Assembly (NCBI GenBank): GCA_964602985.1
Contig: CAZRTJ010000003.1
Location: 62,001-126,000 of the forward strand
Reading direction: 5' to 3'
DNA from: CAYZJB01 sp964602985
GTDB lineage: Bacteria; CLD3; SB21
Length of the DNA stretch: 64,000 bases
Part shown: one piece after another, positions 43,839-53,102 of the stretch
Position numbering within the stretch: the stretch's first letter is position 1
Layout: each line of letters starts with the position of its first letter
Notes under the pieces: generated by a model
The model's database searches: none
Told to the model about the DNA's origin: nothing
What the model saw: only the letters and a program-made list of their open reading frames with translations
Made by a program: the position numbers and the translations under genes

Positions 43839-45074
43839 GTGTTCAAAGATCTGACTCCACCGACCCGCGGTTCCCGGATTTCCATCCAGAAGGGAGTTCT
43901 GCAGGTGCCCGATCGCCCGATCCTTCCGTTTATCGAAGGAGACGGAACGGGCCGGGACATTTGGCGCGCATCACAGCGAGTTTTTGACGCCGCCGTGCAA
44001 AAAGCCTATGGCGGAAAACGACAAATTGAATGGCTGGAAGTGTACGCGGGCCAAAAGTGTTTTGACAAATACGGAACATGGCTCCACGATGACACGATCG
44101 CGGCTTGCCGCGAGTACCTCGTATCGATCAAAGGTCCCCTGACCACGCCGGTGGGCGGCGGGATCCGCAGTCTCAATGTCGCGTTGCGGCAGATGCTCGA
44201 TCTGTACGTCTGTCTTCGTCCGGTGAGATATTTCGACGGCGTCCCCTCGCCCGTGAAACATCCCGAAAAGGTCGATATGGTGATCTTCCGCGAAAACACG
44301 GAAGACATCTATGCCGGGATCGAGTGGCAATCGGGATCCCCGGAGGCCAGGAAGATCGTCGAGTGGCTGCAGAGAGAAATGGGCGTGAAGAAAATCCGAT
44401 TCCCCGAAACCTCTGGGATCGGGATCAAACCGGTTTCCCGCGAAGGATCGTTTCGATTGATCCGTGCCGCAATCCAGTACGCCTTGGCCCACAAACGAAA
44501 GAGTGTCACGCTCGTACACAAGGGCAACATCATGAAGTTCACGGAAGGAGCGTTCCGCGACTGGGGATTTGAACTGGCCAAGACAGAGTTTGGCGGCAGC
44601 GATCTCGACGGTGGCCCGTGGGTCAAACTCAAGGAAGGTATCGTGATCAAGGACGCCATCGCGGACATTACGCTTCAGCAGGTGCTCACACGACCGGAAG
44701 AGTTTGACGTCATCGCGACGCTGAATCTGAACGGCGATTACCTGTCGGACGCCCTCGCGGCTCAGGTCGGCGGGATCGGCATCGCGCCGGGCGGTAATAT
44801 TAACTACGTCACCGGACACGCCGTTTTCGAAGCGACGCATGGTACGGCGCCGAAGTACGCAGACCAGGATAAAGTAAATCCCGGCTCGGTGATTCTCTCC
44901 GGGGAAATGATGTTCCGCTACATGGGATGGACAGAGGCAGCGGACCTGATCGTCCGCGGACTGGAGCGCTCCATTGCCAACAAGACCGTTACGTACGATT
45001 TTGCCCGACTCATGCAAGGAGCGAGAGAAATTAAATGCAGTGAGTTTGGCGATCAGATCATTCACCACATGTAA
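43839..45074 (+). CDS. icd: NADP-dependent isocitrate dehydrogenase
   Basis: Icd oxidises isocitrate to 2-oxoglutarate in the TCA cycle. The protein closely follows the E. coli-type enzyme: IEGDGTGRD, GPLTTPVGGGIRSLNVALRQ with Ser111 equivalent to the kinase-regulated Ser113, DMVIFRENTEDIYAG, LVHKGNIMKFTEGAF and LNGDYLSDALAAQVGG. The Lys-Tyr pair in HGTAPKYADQD and the later Tyr and Arg in TVTYDFARLM are NADP determinants. I chose GTG 43839 because earlier in-frame codons run through the promoter. Length 411 residues. The three small membrane genes downstream may be cotranscribed. Confidence 0.95.
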   Translation: MFKDLTPPTRGSRISIQKGVLQVPDRPILPFIEGDGTGRDIWRASQRVFDAAVQKAYGGKRQIEWLEVYAGQKCFDKYGTWLHDDTIAACREYLVSIKGPLTTPVGGGIRSLNVALRQMLDLYVCLRPVRYFDGVPSPVKHPEKVDMVIFRENTEDIYAGIEWQSGSPEARKIVEWLQREMGVKKIRFPETSGIGIKPVSREGSFRLIRAAIQYALAHKRKSVTLVHKGNIMKFTEGAFRDWGFELAKTEFGGSDLDGGPWVKLKEGIVIKDAIADITLQQVLTRPEEFDVIATLNLNGDYLSDALAAQVGGIGIAPGGNINYVTGHAVFEATHGTAPKYADQDKVNPGSVILSGEMMFRYMGWTEAADLIVRGLERSIANKTVTYDFARLMQGAREIKCSEFGDQIIHHM

Positions 45075-45085
45075 GGAGAAGGAAA

Positions 45086-45424
45086 ATGGCTCAGCAGAAT
45101 CCTACCGACTCTCGTCCGGCACCGACTGCGGAAGAAATTGAAAAAGGCAAGATCATGGCCATCCTGGGCTATCTGGTCTGTTTTATTCTTCCCCTGCTGG
45201 CGGCTCGGGAAAACAAATTTGCGATGTATCATCAGGAACAGATCTTCATGGTTTTCATTGTCTACATCATTGGCTGGGTGTTGAGCTTCGTTCTGATCGG
45301 ATTCCCCATCCTGCTGTTTGCCCTGGTCCTATGGGTGTTGGGATTGGTCAAAGCGGCGCAAGGCAAGTGGGATCCCCTGCCTTTGGTGGGCAACTGGGCG
45401 ACCAAGTTTAACCTGGTGAAGTAG
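45086..45424 (+). CDS. DUF4870-like small membrane protein
   Basis: A 112-residue inner-membrane protein with a polar N-terminus and three hydrophobic helices (residues about 24-40, 50-72 and 73-92). KFAMYHQEQIFMVF is like the conserved 'FxxxHxxQ' stretch of DUF4870/Tic20-like proteins. AAGGAGAAGG precedes the ATG. It lies 11 bases after icd, and its stop overlaps the next start (TAGTG). Function unknown. Confidence 0.8.
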   Translation: MAQQNPTDSRPAPTAEEIEKGKIMAILGYLVCFILPLLAARENKFAMYHQEQIFMVFIVYIIGWVLSFVLIGFPILLFALVLWVLGLVKAAQGKWDPLPLVGNWATKFNLVK

Positions 45425-45864
45425 TGCTCCGCACCAGTCGTCGCGAACGTTGGTTTTGGTTGGGACTTTATGGAGTCGTTGTGGCCGTGTGCGCTGTGAT
45501 CGAACCGTTTGAAAAAGGTCCGTTCTCTGTGTGTATCTTTCACGGATTGACCGGCCTGCCGTGCCCGGCGTGCGGTCTCACGCGCAGTTTTGTATGGCTT
45601 CTGCACGGTGAGCTCTCCCGTTCGCTGCAACTGAATCCGTTTGGCGTGGTTATTTTTTCTGCCTGGACATGGAAGAGCGTGACCGACCTGTGGTTTCTGC
45701 GGACTGGCCGCGATTTCCGTCTGCTCCGCGTCGATCAGGCGCGCCTCGTTCGTCGCGGCTTCGTCACAGTATTCCTGCTGTTCGGTTTGGTTCGCATGGT
45801 CACACATGTCAATGAGTTTGTTTTCTTAAGTGAATTTCGAAATTGGATCGCTTCTCGTAACTAA
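45424..45864 (+). CDS. DUF2752 membrane protein
   Basis: A 146-residue membrane protein starting with GTG, which overlaps the previous stop. The DUF2752 hallmark GLPCPACGLTRSFVWLL (two Cys spaced CPxC, then GLTR) is at residues about 45-61, followed by two or three more hydrophobic helices. Family members are uncharacterised. It is the middle gene of three consecutive small membrane proteins after icd. Confidence 0.85.
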   Translation: MLRTSRRERWFWLGLYGVVVAVCAVIEPFEKGPFSVCIFHGLTGLPCPACGLTRSFVWLLHGELSRSLQLNPFGVVIFSAWTWKSVTDLWFLRTGRDFRLLRVDQARLVRRGFVTVFLLFGLVRMVTHVNEFVFLSEFRNWIASRN

Positions 45865-45896
45865 CACATCTCCCTAACTAACTGGAGGAGGAAGTC

Positions 45897-46310
45897 ATGA
45901 CTGAACAAGCTGCAACGCAAACGTCCGGAGGACGCCCGACGCTGGTCACGATTCTTTGCGTGCTGTCGTTTATCGGCGGCGGGCTGGGAATTCTGATGGG
46001 TATTCTGTTGACCGTGGGCGCCGGATTGGCCGGCGGGATGCTGAGCGACATTCCCGGCATGGGCGCGATCGCCGGTGGCGGAATGGTTTATGGTATTATT
46101 TCTCTGATCCTGTCTGCGGCGTCCTTGTGGGGAGCCATCCAGATCTGGAAGATGCAGAAGATGGGCGTATACATTTACGCGGCCGCGCAAATCGGCGGAA
46201 TTATCCTCCCGATTGCATTCTTCGGCGGACAGGCATTCAGCGTGTTTGGACTCATCATTACTCTGGCTTTCATTGCCGGGTATTGGTCCCAGATGAAGAG
46301 CATGGCCTAA
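45897..46310 (+). CDS. Small Gly-rich membrane protein
   Basis: A 137-residue integral membrane protein with four hydrophobic helices, Gly-rich in the first half (SFIGGGLGILMGILL and VGAGLAGGMLS). A good Shine-Dalgarno (GGAGGAGG) stands 5 bases before the ATG. No family identified. It closes the run after icd and ends at a bidirectional terminator. Confidence 0.75.
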   Translation: MTEQAATQTSGGRPTLVTILCVLSFIGGGLGILMGILLTVGAGLAGGMLSDIPGMGAIAGGGMVYGIISLILSAASLWGAIQIWKMQKMGVYIYAAAQIGGIILPIAFFGGQAFSVFGLIITLAFIAGYWSQMKSMA

Positions 46311-46327
46311 GGAACTGCGCTGACAAA

Positions 46328-46360
46328 AAAAGGGCTGCACGTGCAGCCCTTTTGTTTTTT
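46328..46360. terminator. Bidirectional terminator between convergent genes
   Basis: AAAAGGGCTGC-ACGT-GCAGCCCTTTT is a perfect 11-bp stem with A-run upstream and T-run (TTTTGTTTTTT) downstream, so it can end transcription from both sides. It sits in the 68-base gap between the stops of the convergent genes. Confidence 0.88.
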
Positions 46361-46378
46361 CCACACAGGCCTACCTGC

Positions 46379-48454
46379 CTATTCGAACGCTTGATTCCTT
46401 TGCATCTTCGCCATGTCATAGGGCGCCGGATTCCCTCCGAGGTATTTGTGAAACCAATCCAGATGCGCATTGTAATAAAAGGGCATGGACTTGATTCCGC
46501 TCGGCCAGTGTCCGTCGTTCGGGAAAACAATCAGGCGGGACGGAACCTTCATGAGCTGAAGATCGGTGAAGAACTCGAGACTCTGATTGTATGAGACGCG
46601 ATAGTCGCGTTCACCCGTGATCACGAGGCAGGGCGTCTTGAAGTTCTTCACGAAGCGGTTTGGGGACCATTTTTCATATAGATCGCTCTCCCATGGAGTG
46701 CCGTTCAGGTCCCACTGGGGAAACCACAGTTCTTCGGTCGTGCCGTGCATCGCCGTGAGATTGTACACACCCATCATCGAGGCAATGGCCTTGAACCGAT
46801 CCGTGTTGCCCTGCATCCACATCATCATGTAGCCGCCATAACTCCACCCCATCGCACCCATCCGAGTCGAGTCGACAAAGCCCAGGCGCGCGCAGTGGTC
46901 GGTGACAGCCATGACATCCTGATACACCTTGCCGGCCCAGTCTTTGGAAATCGCCGATGTGAATTCCTGCCCGTATCCGGTCGAGCCGTGCGGATTACAG
47001 AAGGCGAGAACGTAACCGGATCCGGGATACATCTGCCAGTCGCCGCGAAATGCGTCCGCCCATTGCGATTGCGGTCCGCCGTGGACATTGATGATGAACG
47101 GGTATTTCTTTGTCGCATCGAAATCATGCGGTTTGATCAGGAAGGTGTGAATCTTCTTTCCGGTTGGCGATTCGATCCACAATTCTTCTGCTGGGCGAAG
47201 GTCCACTTCGTCTTCGACGGATTTTTGGAAGAAGGTCATCCGTGTGGGTCTCTGAGCCACGCCCTTCACGAGGGTGGCCTTCCACACTTCGACCGGTTCC
47301 GCGATAGCTCGCCGAATGTATACAACCGACTTGCCGTCAGGTGTGACCACGAAATCATCGATCGTCTTCGCGTCCAGGACATCGGTGATTGCCTTTGTCT
47401 TGATGTCAATGGAGTACAAGGGGAAATGTCCTTTCACCTGAGCCACGAAATACAGACTCTTCGAGTCGGAGGCCCACTGCATGCTCTCCACCCAGTTGTC
47501 AAAGCGGCCCTCGGTCAGGATTTCATGCGTGCCAGCGGCGCGGTCGTACAAGGCGATGCGGAAGAGATCGGCTTCATAGCCGGGAATTTTCTGCATGCGA
47601 TAGGCAATATACTTTCCATCCGGGGAGTAGGTCGGATTGTCATCGTAGGCAAGATTTGCGGCTGTGATGTTTTTTTCCGAACCGCCTCCCGCAGGAACGA
47701 TGAAAAGGTCTTTGTTCGTCGATGCGGCCTCGACTTTGTCGCGATTCGAAACGAAACAGACTTCTTTGCCGTCGGGCGACATCACGGCGTCGGCCATTCC
47801 GAATCCAGGAGCATCGTACTCACCGGGTGTGAGTTCGACATGCTTGCGCGAAGTCAGATCAAAGTAGAACGTGTGGGTTCTTTTGCCGTCGGCCCACGAT
47901 GTCCAGTGCCGATACAGCAATCGATCCGCCATGTATGCCTTGAGAGGGCCCTCGTCTTTCGCCTCGTCGGTTGTTTTGTTTTTGGCGTCATCTGCCCCGT
48001 ATTCGGGATAGACGTCGGAAGAAAACAGAAAACCCTTCCCGTCCGGCGCAATTCGGATGGAATTGACTCCGGTGGACAGAGAGGTCATCTTCTCCGCCTC
48101 TCCCCCGTCCATCGGTAATTTCCACACCTGCGGACCGTCCTTGCGGGTCGAGAGGAACAGGATGCTCTTGCCATCGGGCATCCACCTTGGTGAGTAATCG
48201 GAGCCGGAATTGGCGGTCAGCTTTCGAAGACCGGATCCGTCCAGATTGATCACGAAGATATCGGAATTTGACTTGCCTTCCTTCAAATTGTGCCCCGTGA
48301 CGACAAAAGCGGCCTGCCTGCCGTCCGGTGAGACCTGAAGATCGGCAATCGATTTCAGTCGGTAAAGGTCGGGCAATGCAAAGGCGCGTTTCTGCGCCAG
48401 CAATGGATTCATCCCGCTCATTCCCACCAGCAGGACCAGAATTACTCTGAACAT
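46379..48454 (-). CDS. S9 family (prolyl oligopeptidase/acylaminoacyl-peptidase type) exported peptidase
   Basis: A 691-residue secreted serine peptidase. It has a signal peptide (MFRVILVLLVGMSGMNPLLA), an N-terminal beta-propeller built from repeats such as ADLQVSPDGRQAAFV, SPRWMPDGKSILFLS and NPTYSPDGKYIAYRM, and a C-terminal alpha/beta hydrolase domain. The catalytic triad is Ser in GWSYGGYM, Asp in GERDYRVSY and His in NDGHWP. It likely degrades peptides in the periplasm for nutrition. It appears to be monocistronic. A TATATT element upstream is a possible -10 but has no good -35. Confidence 0.95.
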   Translation of the reverse strand: MFRVILVLLVGMSGMNPLLAQKRAFALPDLYRLKSIADLQVSPDGRQAAFVVTGHNLKEGKSNSDIFVINLDGSGLRKLTANSGSDYSPRWMPDGKSILFLSTRKDGPQVWKLPMDGGEAEKMTSLSTGVNSIRIAPDGKGFLFSSDVYPEYGADDAKNKTTDEAKDEGPLKAYMADRLLYRHWTSWADGKRTHTFYFDLTSRKHVELTPGEYDAPGFGMADAVMSPDGKEVCFVSNRDKVEAASTNKDLFIVPAGGGSEKNITAANLAYDDNPTYSPDGKYIAYRMQKIPGYEADLFRIALYDRAAGTHEILTEGRFDNWVESMQWASDSKSLYFVAQVKGHFPLYSIDIKTKAITDVLDAKTIDDFVVTPDGKSVVYIRRAIAEPVEVWKATLVKGVAQRPTRMTFFQKSVEDEVDLRPAEELWIESPTGKKIHTFLIKPHDFDATKKYPFIINVHGGPQSQWADAFRGDWQMYPGSGYVLAFCNPHGSTGYGQEFTSAISKDWAGKVYQDVMAVTDHCARLGFVDSTRMGAMGWSYGGYMMMWMQGNTDRFKAIASMMGVYNLTAMHGTTEELWFPQWDLNGTPWESDLYEKWSPNRFVKNFKTPCLVITGERDYRVSYNQSLEFFTDLQLMKVPSRLIVFPNDGHWPSGIKSMPFYYNAHLDWFHKYLGGNPAPYDMAKMQRNQAFE

Positions 48455-48546
48455 GGTTTACCTCCGTTTGAGTCTTGAACAATGCGGAGGCAATATAGAG
48501 CGAAAGGCGATTCAAAATACTGATTTTTGACAGGTGATGGAGGGAG

Positions 48547-48573
48547 AAAAAAAGGCCGCCTTGTGGACGGCCT
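48547..48573 (-). terminator. Intrinsic terminator after the Omp85-like gene
   Basis: Minus strand AGGCCG(T)CC-ACAA-GGCGGCCT forms an 8-bp stem with one bulged T, followed by seven T. It lies 23 bases after the stop at 48596. Confidence 0.78.
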
Positions 48574-48595
48574 GACGAAATGCAATCAACCAACC

Positions 48596-50338
48596 TCAGA
48601 ATGCATAATTCAGTCGGACATTCACTTTGTAGTTGGACTCTCCCGATACCGATTTGGCAAAATCGATCCGGAACAAATCCCGCTCCTCGCCAAAACCGAT
48701 CCCCAGATCCGTCTCCACGTCGTTCAGACGGACGCCCCTAGCCAATTCTTTCACGCTATAGATCGGATGATTCCAGACATAACCGGCGTCTGCAAACAGG
48801 ATGACACTGAACGGTAAGAATAGTATTTTTTCTCCACTGAAGCGGCCGCTGTGGATGCGGTATTCAACATTTGACATCAACATCTGATTGCCGACGAATT
48901 CCTTATATGCGTGACCGCGAAGGGTCGAAATGCCGCCCACGAAAAACTCTTTCTGATAAGGTACGTCCCCGGTCGCCGAACCGGCCATCACCCGCGTATC
49001 GAGATTCTCCCAACGGCTCAGAGGCAGATAATGAACGGCCGACGCCGTGTACCGTGAATAGTGAAAATCAGAATTCATCGACGTGTAACTTCTCTCCGCC
49101 TCCGCGGCAATCTGCCAACCGCGCCGCTTGTGGATTTTTCGACCGACGCGCACTTCCGCAACGTTATTGAATTCGACTCGTCCGCTGAGAGTAACCATCC
49201 TTCCCTCATCGACGACCGGATTTTCGCGGAAATCAGATTGGCTCCGGAAAACGGCCCAATTCACCTGATTGGGAGCGGATGTGTAGACGTCATTGCGGTA
49301 TTCGCCGGTCAATTTCAGATGTTGATTCAGGGACTGCGTCACATGCAGGCTGAACCCATCGGCCAGGAAGTAGTCGCGAAAATCACGTTTGAACAGCAGA
49401 GCATTCACCGTATTTTCACCGTTGCCCACCAGGCCGTGATCATTCGTGCGAAGCTGGTCGTAAAACTCACCGCCAATCTCCAGTCGGTAGCGCTTGCCAA
49501 AAAACTTGTTTACACCAAATTGATAATCAGCACGATCCAATCCAAACGAATAGGCCAGTTGACCGTAGATCTGAAAAGGTTTGTTGCGAAATTGTTTGTG
49601 GTTCTTATCAATCTTGCCGCCGAGCAGGAGGCCGTTGACGCGATTGTATTCCAGTGCCAGGAAATCGTTATTGGTTTTGGCCTTGTAGCCAAATGAATTC
49701 CACCGTTCCTTCCAATCGACCTCGTCCGATTCCACTTCGTCCATGTCGCGATCCTCTTGTCGATCCTCGAACGTGGCCGAGAATTCCTTTCCTTTCGAAC
49801 GCAATTCCTCGCCCTGCAAGCGCATCTCTTCGGCAAGGTCTTTCATCTCTTTGTTGAGCGATTCCATCTCGTCTTTCAATTCCCCCATCGATTCTGATTG
49901 GGATTGAAATTCGCTCCATCCGAGTTGAAGGTCTTTTCCACCCACGGATCTGGAGTTCTCTACGATCATTTTGCCATTGATGACGATGGCGTTCTTGCCG
50001 ATCGAACCGCCCTCCTTCAAGTGGATGTTTCCATTGGTAACGACGACGCTGCCCGTAACGGTACCCGCGACGGTCATTGTGCCGTTGATGACCAGGATGT
50101 CCGATTCGGTCTCGCTGCCTTCCCGCATTTCATAATCGCCATGCACGATCACCAGGTTTTCGGAGTCCGACAGGAAGCGCCGCTTGACCTCTTCCAGCAT
50201 GTCCTCGTCCATCGGGTCGGCCAGCTTGGCTGCCTTCTCGTATTTTTTCTCGTCTTCAAACCTGGCTTGCCCATACGTAGTCGGGATAATAAGGCTGGAT
50301 GCAAGGGTGAGTAACAGCAAGGAAAACAACGACTTCAT
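48596..50338 (-). CDS. Omp85-like outer-membrane protein with a bactofilin-like beta-helix front end
   Basis: A 580-residue exported protein with three parts. After the signal peptide (about 1-24), residues about 60-132 form short repeating strands typical of polymer-forming/right-handed beta-helix domains (ILVINGTMTVAGTVTGSVVV, then NGNIHLKEGGSIGKNAIVIN). Residues about 143-195 are a charged coiled coil. The last 360 residues form a barrel with the Omp85 L6-loop motif LRGHAY (Arg474) and a C-terminal Leu-Asn-Tyr-Ala-Phe. POTRA domains, the usual Omp85 front end, are absent. It is flanked upstream by a 154-base gap and ends at a terminator. Confidence 0.82.
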   Translation of the reverse strand: MKSLFSLLLLTLASSLIIPTTYGQARFEDEKKYEKAAKLADPMDEDMLEEVKRRFLSDSENLVIVHGDYEMREGSETESDILVINGTMTVAGTVTGSVVVTNGNIHLKEGGSIGKNAIVINGKMIVENSRSVGGKDLQLGWSEFQSQSESMGELKDEMESLNKEMKDLAEEMRLQGEELRSKGKEFSATFEDRQEDRDMDEVESDEVDWKERWNSFGYKAKTNNDFLALEYNRVNGLLLGGKIDKNHKQFRNKPFQIYGQLAYSFGLDRADYQFGVNKFFGKRYRLEIGGEFYDQLRTNDHGLVGNGENTVNALLFKRDFRDYFLADGFSLHVTQSLNQHLKLTGEYRNDVYTSAPNQVNWAVFRSQSDFRENPVVDEGRMVTLSGRVEFNNVAEVRVGRKIHKRRGWQIAAEAERSYTSMNSDFHYSRYTASAVHYLPLSRWENLDTRVMAGSATGDVPYQKEFFVGGISTLRGHAYKEFVGNQMLMSNVEYRIHSGRFSGEKILFLPFSVILFADAGYVWNHPIYSVKELARGVRLNDVETDLGIGFGEERDLFRIDFAKSVSGESNYKVNVRLNYAF

Positions 50339-50492
50339 ATCTAACTCCTCGGTTCCTTTTCCTCAATAAGACCGGTCAACACCGGGTTTGTTACAAGAAA
50401 AGATGAATCATTTTACGGTCATTTATCCGCGAGGTTTCCAATCGTAAACATGATCCGTCGAAGGGAAGTGAAACGAAGTCGGCTGGCGCAAG

Positions 50493-51335
50493 TCACTTGC
50501 CTGAATCAGGTCTCATCAAGTCCAAAATGATCTTCCATGTCTTCCCGGATCGCTTCCATATTCGGACATAATTGCCCTCCGTCCGGCCTTCGGACCACCG
50601 CCCATACACACACGCCAAGTCCTCCTGTGGGGCCATGAGAATGACAGGCTGACTGTATTCCGCACGCACATCCAGGGACGGCGTACGAAGCAACGCGTCC
50701 AAACTTCTTAATGGAAACATGTCGTCTCGATGGATACGTATGCCGTCGTGGAAAAACGATTTGGCGGAGAAGAATCCGTCTTGCTGGACCCTTTTCATCA
50801 CCTCATCCTCCGTGATTTTGAGACGGCTTTCTTCGTCATGGCGCGACGGGGCCTGTTTTTCGCCGAAGGAAGGCATTGCCCGGAATACGACAACCGCCGT
50901 ATCGGCCCGTTCCAATCTCGTCCCCAGATCCAGCAAAACCTTCCACGATCCGTCGTCCTGCTTCTTCCACACGGACATGTAGTACCCAAAGAGCGGTGGG
51001 CTCCTTCGGCCGCTGTAGTCACGCGCTTCCCACGGTCCGGTGGTGAATCCGAAATCGCCGCCGGACGAAATATCCGCCGTCTCCGGTTCCCACGTGAGCA
51101 GGACAGGTACAGCTTTGCGATTCTTCCAGACGTCGAGGCCATTGGTGGCAAGTGGCTGAAAGACAATGCCGTCCGCCGCGAGGTTGCCCAGAAACGCATC
51201 GCGCATTCCCTAGGCCACCGACAGCCTCGAAAAATCTCTTTCCGCTTCCACAAGTGCGGTCAGCATGCTGTCGGAATTTTGCGCGCACGCAATCTGTACC
51301 ATCACGATTTGAAAAACAACAGCGACAACTCGCAT
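50493..51335 (-). pseudogene. Exported tandem NTF2-like protein interrupted by an in-frame TAG
   Basis: ATG 51335 opens a signal peptide (MRVVAVVFQIVMVQIACAQ) and continues to ERDFSRLSVA. A TAG at 51212-51210 then stops it, and the same frame continues with GMRDAFLGNLAADGIVFQ for 237 more residues to 50493. The joined 279-residue protein looks natural: an NTF2/SnoaL-like domain (FGFTTGPWEARDYSG ... WKVLLDLG) and a second, similar half (GNYVRIWKRSGKTWKIILDL). The ATG is coupled to the upstream DinB-like gene (1-base gap, AAGGAG). The cause may be a nonsense mutation, a sequencing error or read-through. Restart at ATG 51206 would lose the signal peptide. Confidence 0.75.
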
Positions 51336-51336
51336 C

Positions 51337-51903
51337 TCACATCTCCTTTTCTTCGCGAACGAACAGCCATTCCTCTCTTTCGGGGTACCGTTCCGCCATC
51401 TCGTCGACAATCGTCCGCACGAATCGAAGATCGCAGGCTGCCCAGGCTCGTAGAATTTGGTCGATCGAGACGCGCCCTGCGGCAGGATGAATGCCCTCTG
51501 TGGCGAGGTCACCGGCAGCCAACCGAAATCCTTGCAGGGACCGCAGATTCCGCCGGCGCGCCATACCGAATTGATCCAGCAGTTTATTGATGGGAAGATC
51601 GGGACTCGTTGCGGCACACTCCCGGTCCATGGCCGGCCAATCTCCGGATCGCAGGATGCTCGTGACGGCCGGAATCCATACCGCCTCTTCGATGACGAGT
51701 AGCTGTCCGACCGCCCGGCCGCTTTCTGCATATCCCATTTGTCCATTGTCCCGCAACAACGCGTTCAACACGCGCGGCGTTCGATTGAGCAACCCGACCG
51801 TTTCCGCCAGCAAATGATTCAACGTCCACCTTCGAATTGAGCATTCTACCGCAAAGAAACAAATTTGGTTCAGAAAGGGGAGGTCAATTTCGGGTAAATA
51901 CAT
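51337..51903 (-). CDS. DinB-like four-helix protein lacking metal-binding histidines
   Basis: A 188-residue protein starting at ATG 51903 (MYLPEIDL), which begins 41 bases after the cysteine desulfurase stop. The layout of four helices, with TLNHLLAETVGLLN early and the late segment LPINKLLDQFGMARRRNLRS, fits the DinB superfamily. In typical members three His bind a metal. Here the corresponding places read AVGQLLVIEEAVW and QILRAWAACDLRFV, with no His. It may have lost its enzymatic role or serve as a binding protein. The next gene downstream is interrupted by a stop. Confidence 0.6.
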   Translation of the reverse strand: MYLPEIDLPFLNQICFFAVECSIRRWTLNHLLAETVGLLNRTPRVLNALLRDNGQMGYAESGRAVGQLLVIEEAVWIPAVTSILRSGDWPAMDRECAATSPDLPINKLLDQFGMARRRNLRSLQGFRLAAGDLATEGIHPAAGRVSIDQILRAWAACDLRFVRTIVDEMAERYPEREEWLFVREEKEM

Positions 51904-51944
51904 GGATCGAAACCGAAGGGAACGGATAGCCCGTTTGGGTAAGA

Positions 51945-53102
51945 TCAGCCTCTCAGAAGGCGGACGACGTCGATCAGACGGGCGCTCGCCACGTGCATTT
52001 CGTCGACCGTATTGGTTCGTCCAACTCCTATCCGAATCGACGCGTGCGCCAATTCGTCCGACAATCCAATCGCCCGAAGCACATACGAGGGTTCTTTCAC
52101 TGCGCTCATGCACGCGGATCCCGTCGACACGGCGATCGTCTTCAGGCCCGTGATCAAACCCTCCGCGTCGACGCCCTCAAAAGAAACATTCAGGTTATTC
52201 GGAAGTCGTTTGTCGGAGAACGCCGGACCGTTCAGGCGCACCGGTATTTGATCGGCAATCTCTTCATACAGCAAATCGCGCAGCGAACGCACATGCGACC
52301 GGTGAGAATCCATTTCATCGAGCGCCAACTCGGCGGCTTTGCCAAATCCGACAATACCCGGAACGTTCAGCGTGCCGGATCGCATCTGCCCTTCGTGTCC
52401 GCCACCGTCCATCTGAGCGGTCAGGCGCACATGCGGATGCCGTCGTCGTACATACAGGGCGCCCACTCCCTTGGGTCCGTACATCTTATGCGCGGACAGC
52501 GACGCCAGGTCGACATTCAACTCCTCCACGCGTACAGGCAATTTCCCGCACACCTGAGCGAGATCGGTATGGAACAATACGCCTCGTTCTTTTGCCATTC
52601 GACCAATCTCCGCCACTGGCTGGACGGTTCCGATTTCATTATTCCCCATCATGATGGAGATGAGAATCGTCTTTTCGTGGATGGCGGATCGCACCGCATC
52701 CGGATCGACAAAACCTTCGCCATCGACCGGCAATCGTGTAATGGAAAATCCGACGGACTCCAGCCTTTTGGCGACATCCAACACACATTTGTGTTCGATA
52801 GACGAGATGACGAGGTGATTTCCCTTGGAGAAGTATGCTTCCGCAACCCCCTTGAGCGCCAGATTATTCGACTCGGTCGCGCCCGAAGTGAACACGATTT
52901 CCCGACTGTCCGCTCCAATGAGTTTCGCGACACGTTCTCGAGCGATTCTCACCGCCTCTTCCGCTTCCCAACCGTATCGATGATGATGACTGGCGGCGTT
53001 GCCGAATTTCTCTGTCCAGTAAGGCAGCATGGCGTCGACCACCCGCGGATCCACAGGAGTCGTGGAATGATGGTCCAGGTAGATGGGGCGATCAGGAAGC
53101 AT
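51945..53102 (-). CDS. Cysteine desulfurase (NifS/IscS class)
   Basis: A 385-residue PLP enzyme that takes sulfur from cysteine for Fe-S cluster and thio-cofactor synthesis. Seen are YLDHHSTTPVDPRV at the start, His104 in SSIEHKCVL, HTDLAQVCGKLP, PLP-binding Lys206 in SLSAHKMYGPKG, the GGGHEGQMRSGTLN loop and the catalytic Cys331 in STGSACMSAVKEPSYVLRAIG-type motif (residues 326-346). Length and motifs fit the group I NifS/IscS class. There is no IscU or IscR gene next to it. The start has no clear Shine-Dalgarno. It lies 116 bases after the ABC permease gene. Confidence 0.95.
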   Translation of the reverse strand: MLPDRPIYLDHHSTTPVDPRVVDAMLPYWTEKFGNAASHHHRYGWEAEEAVRIARERVAKLIGADSREIVFTSGATESNNLALKGVAEAYFSKGNHLVISSIEHKCVLDVAKRLESVGFSITRLPVDGEGFVDPDAVRSAIHEKTILISIMMGNNEIGTVQPVAEIGRMAKERGVLFHTDLAQVCGKLPVRVEELNVDLASLSAHKMYGPKGVGALYVRRRHPHVRLTAQMDGGGHEGQMRSGTLNVPGIVGFGKAAELALDEMDSHRSHVRSLRDLLYEEIADQIPVRLNGPAFSDKRLPNNLNVSFEGVDAEGLITGLKTIAVSTGSACMSAVKEPSYVLRAIGLSDELAHASIRIGVGRTNTVDEMHVASARLIDVVRLLRG

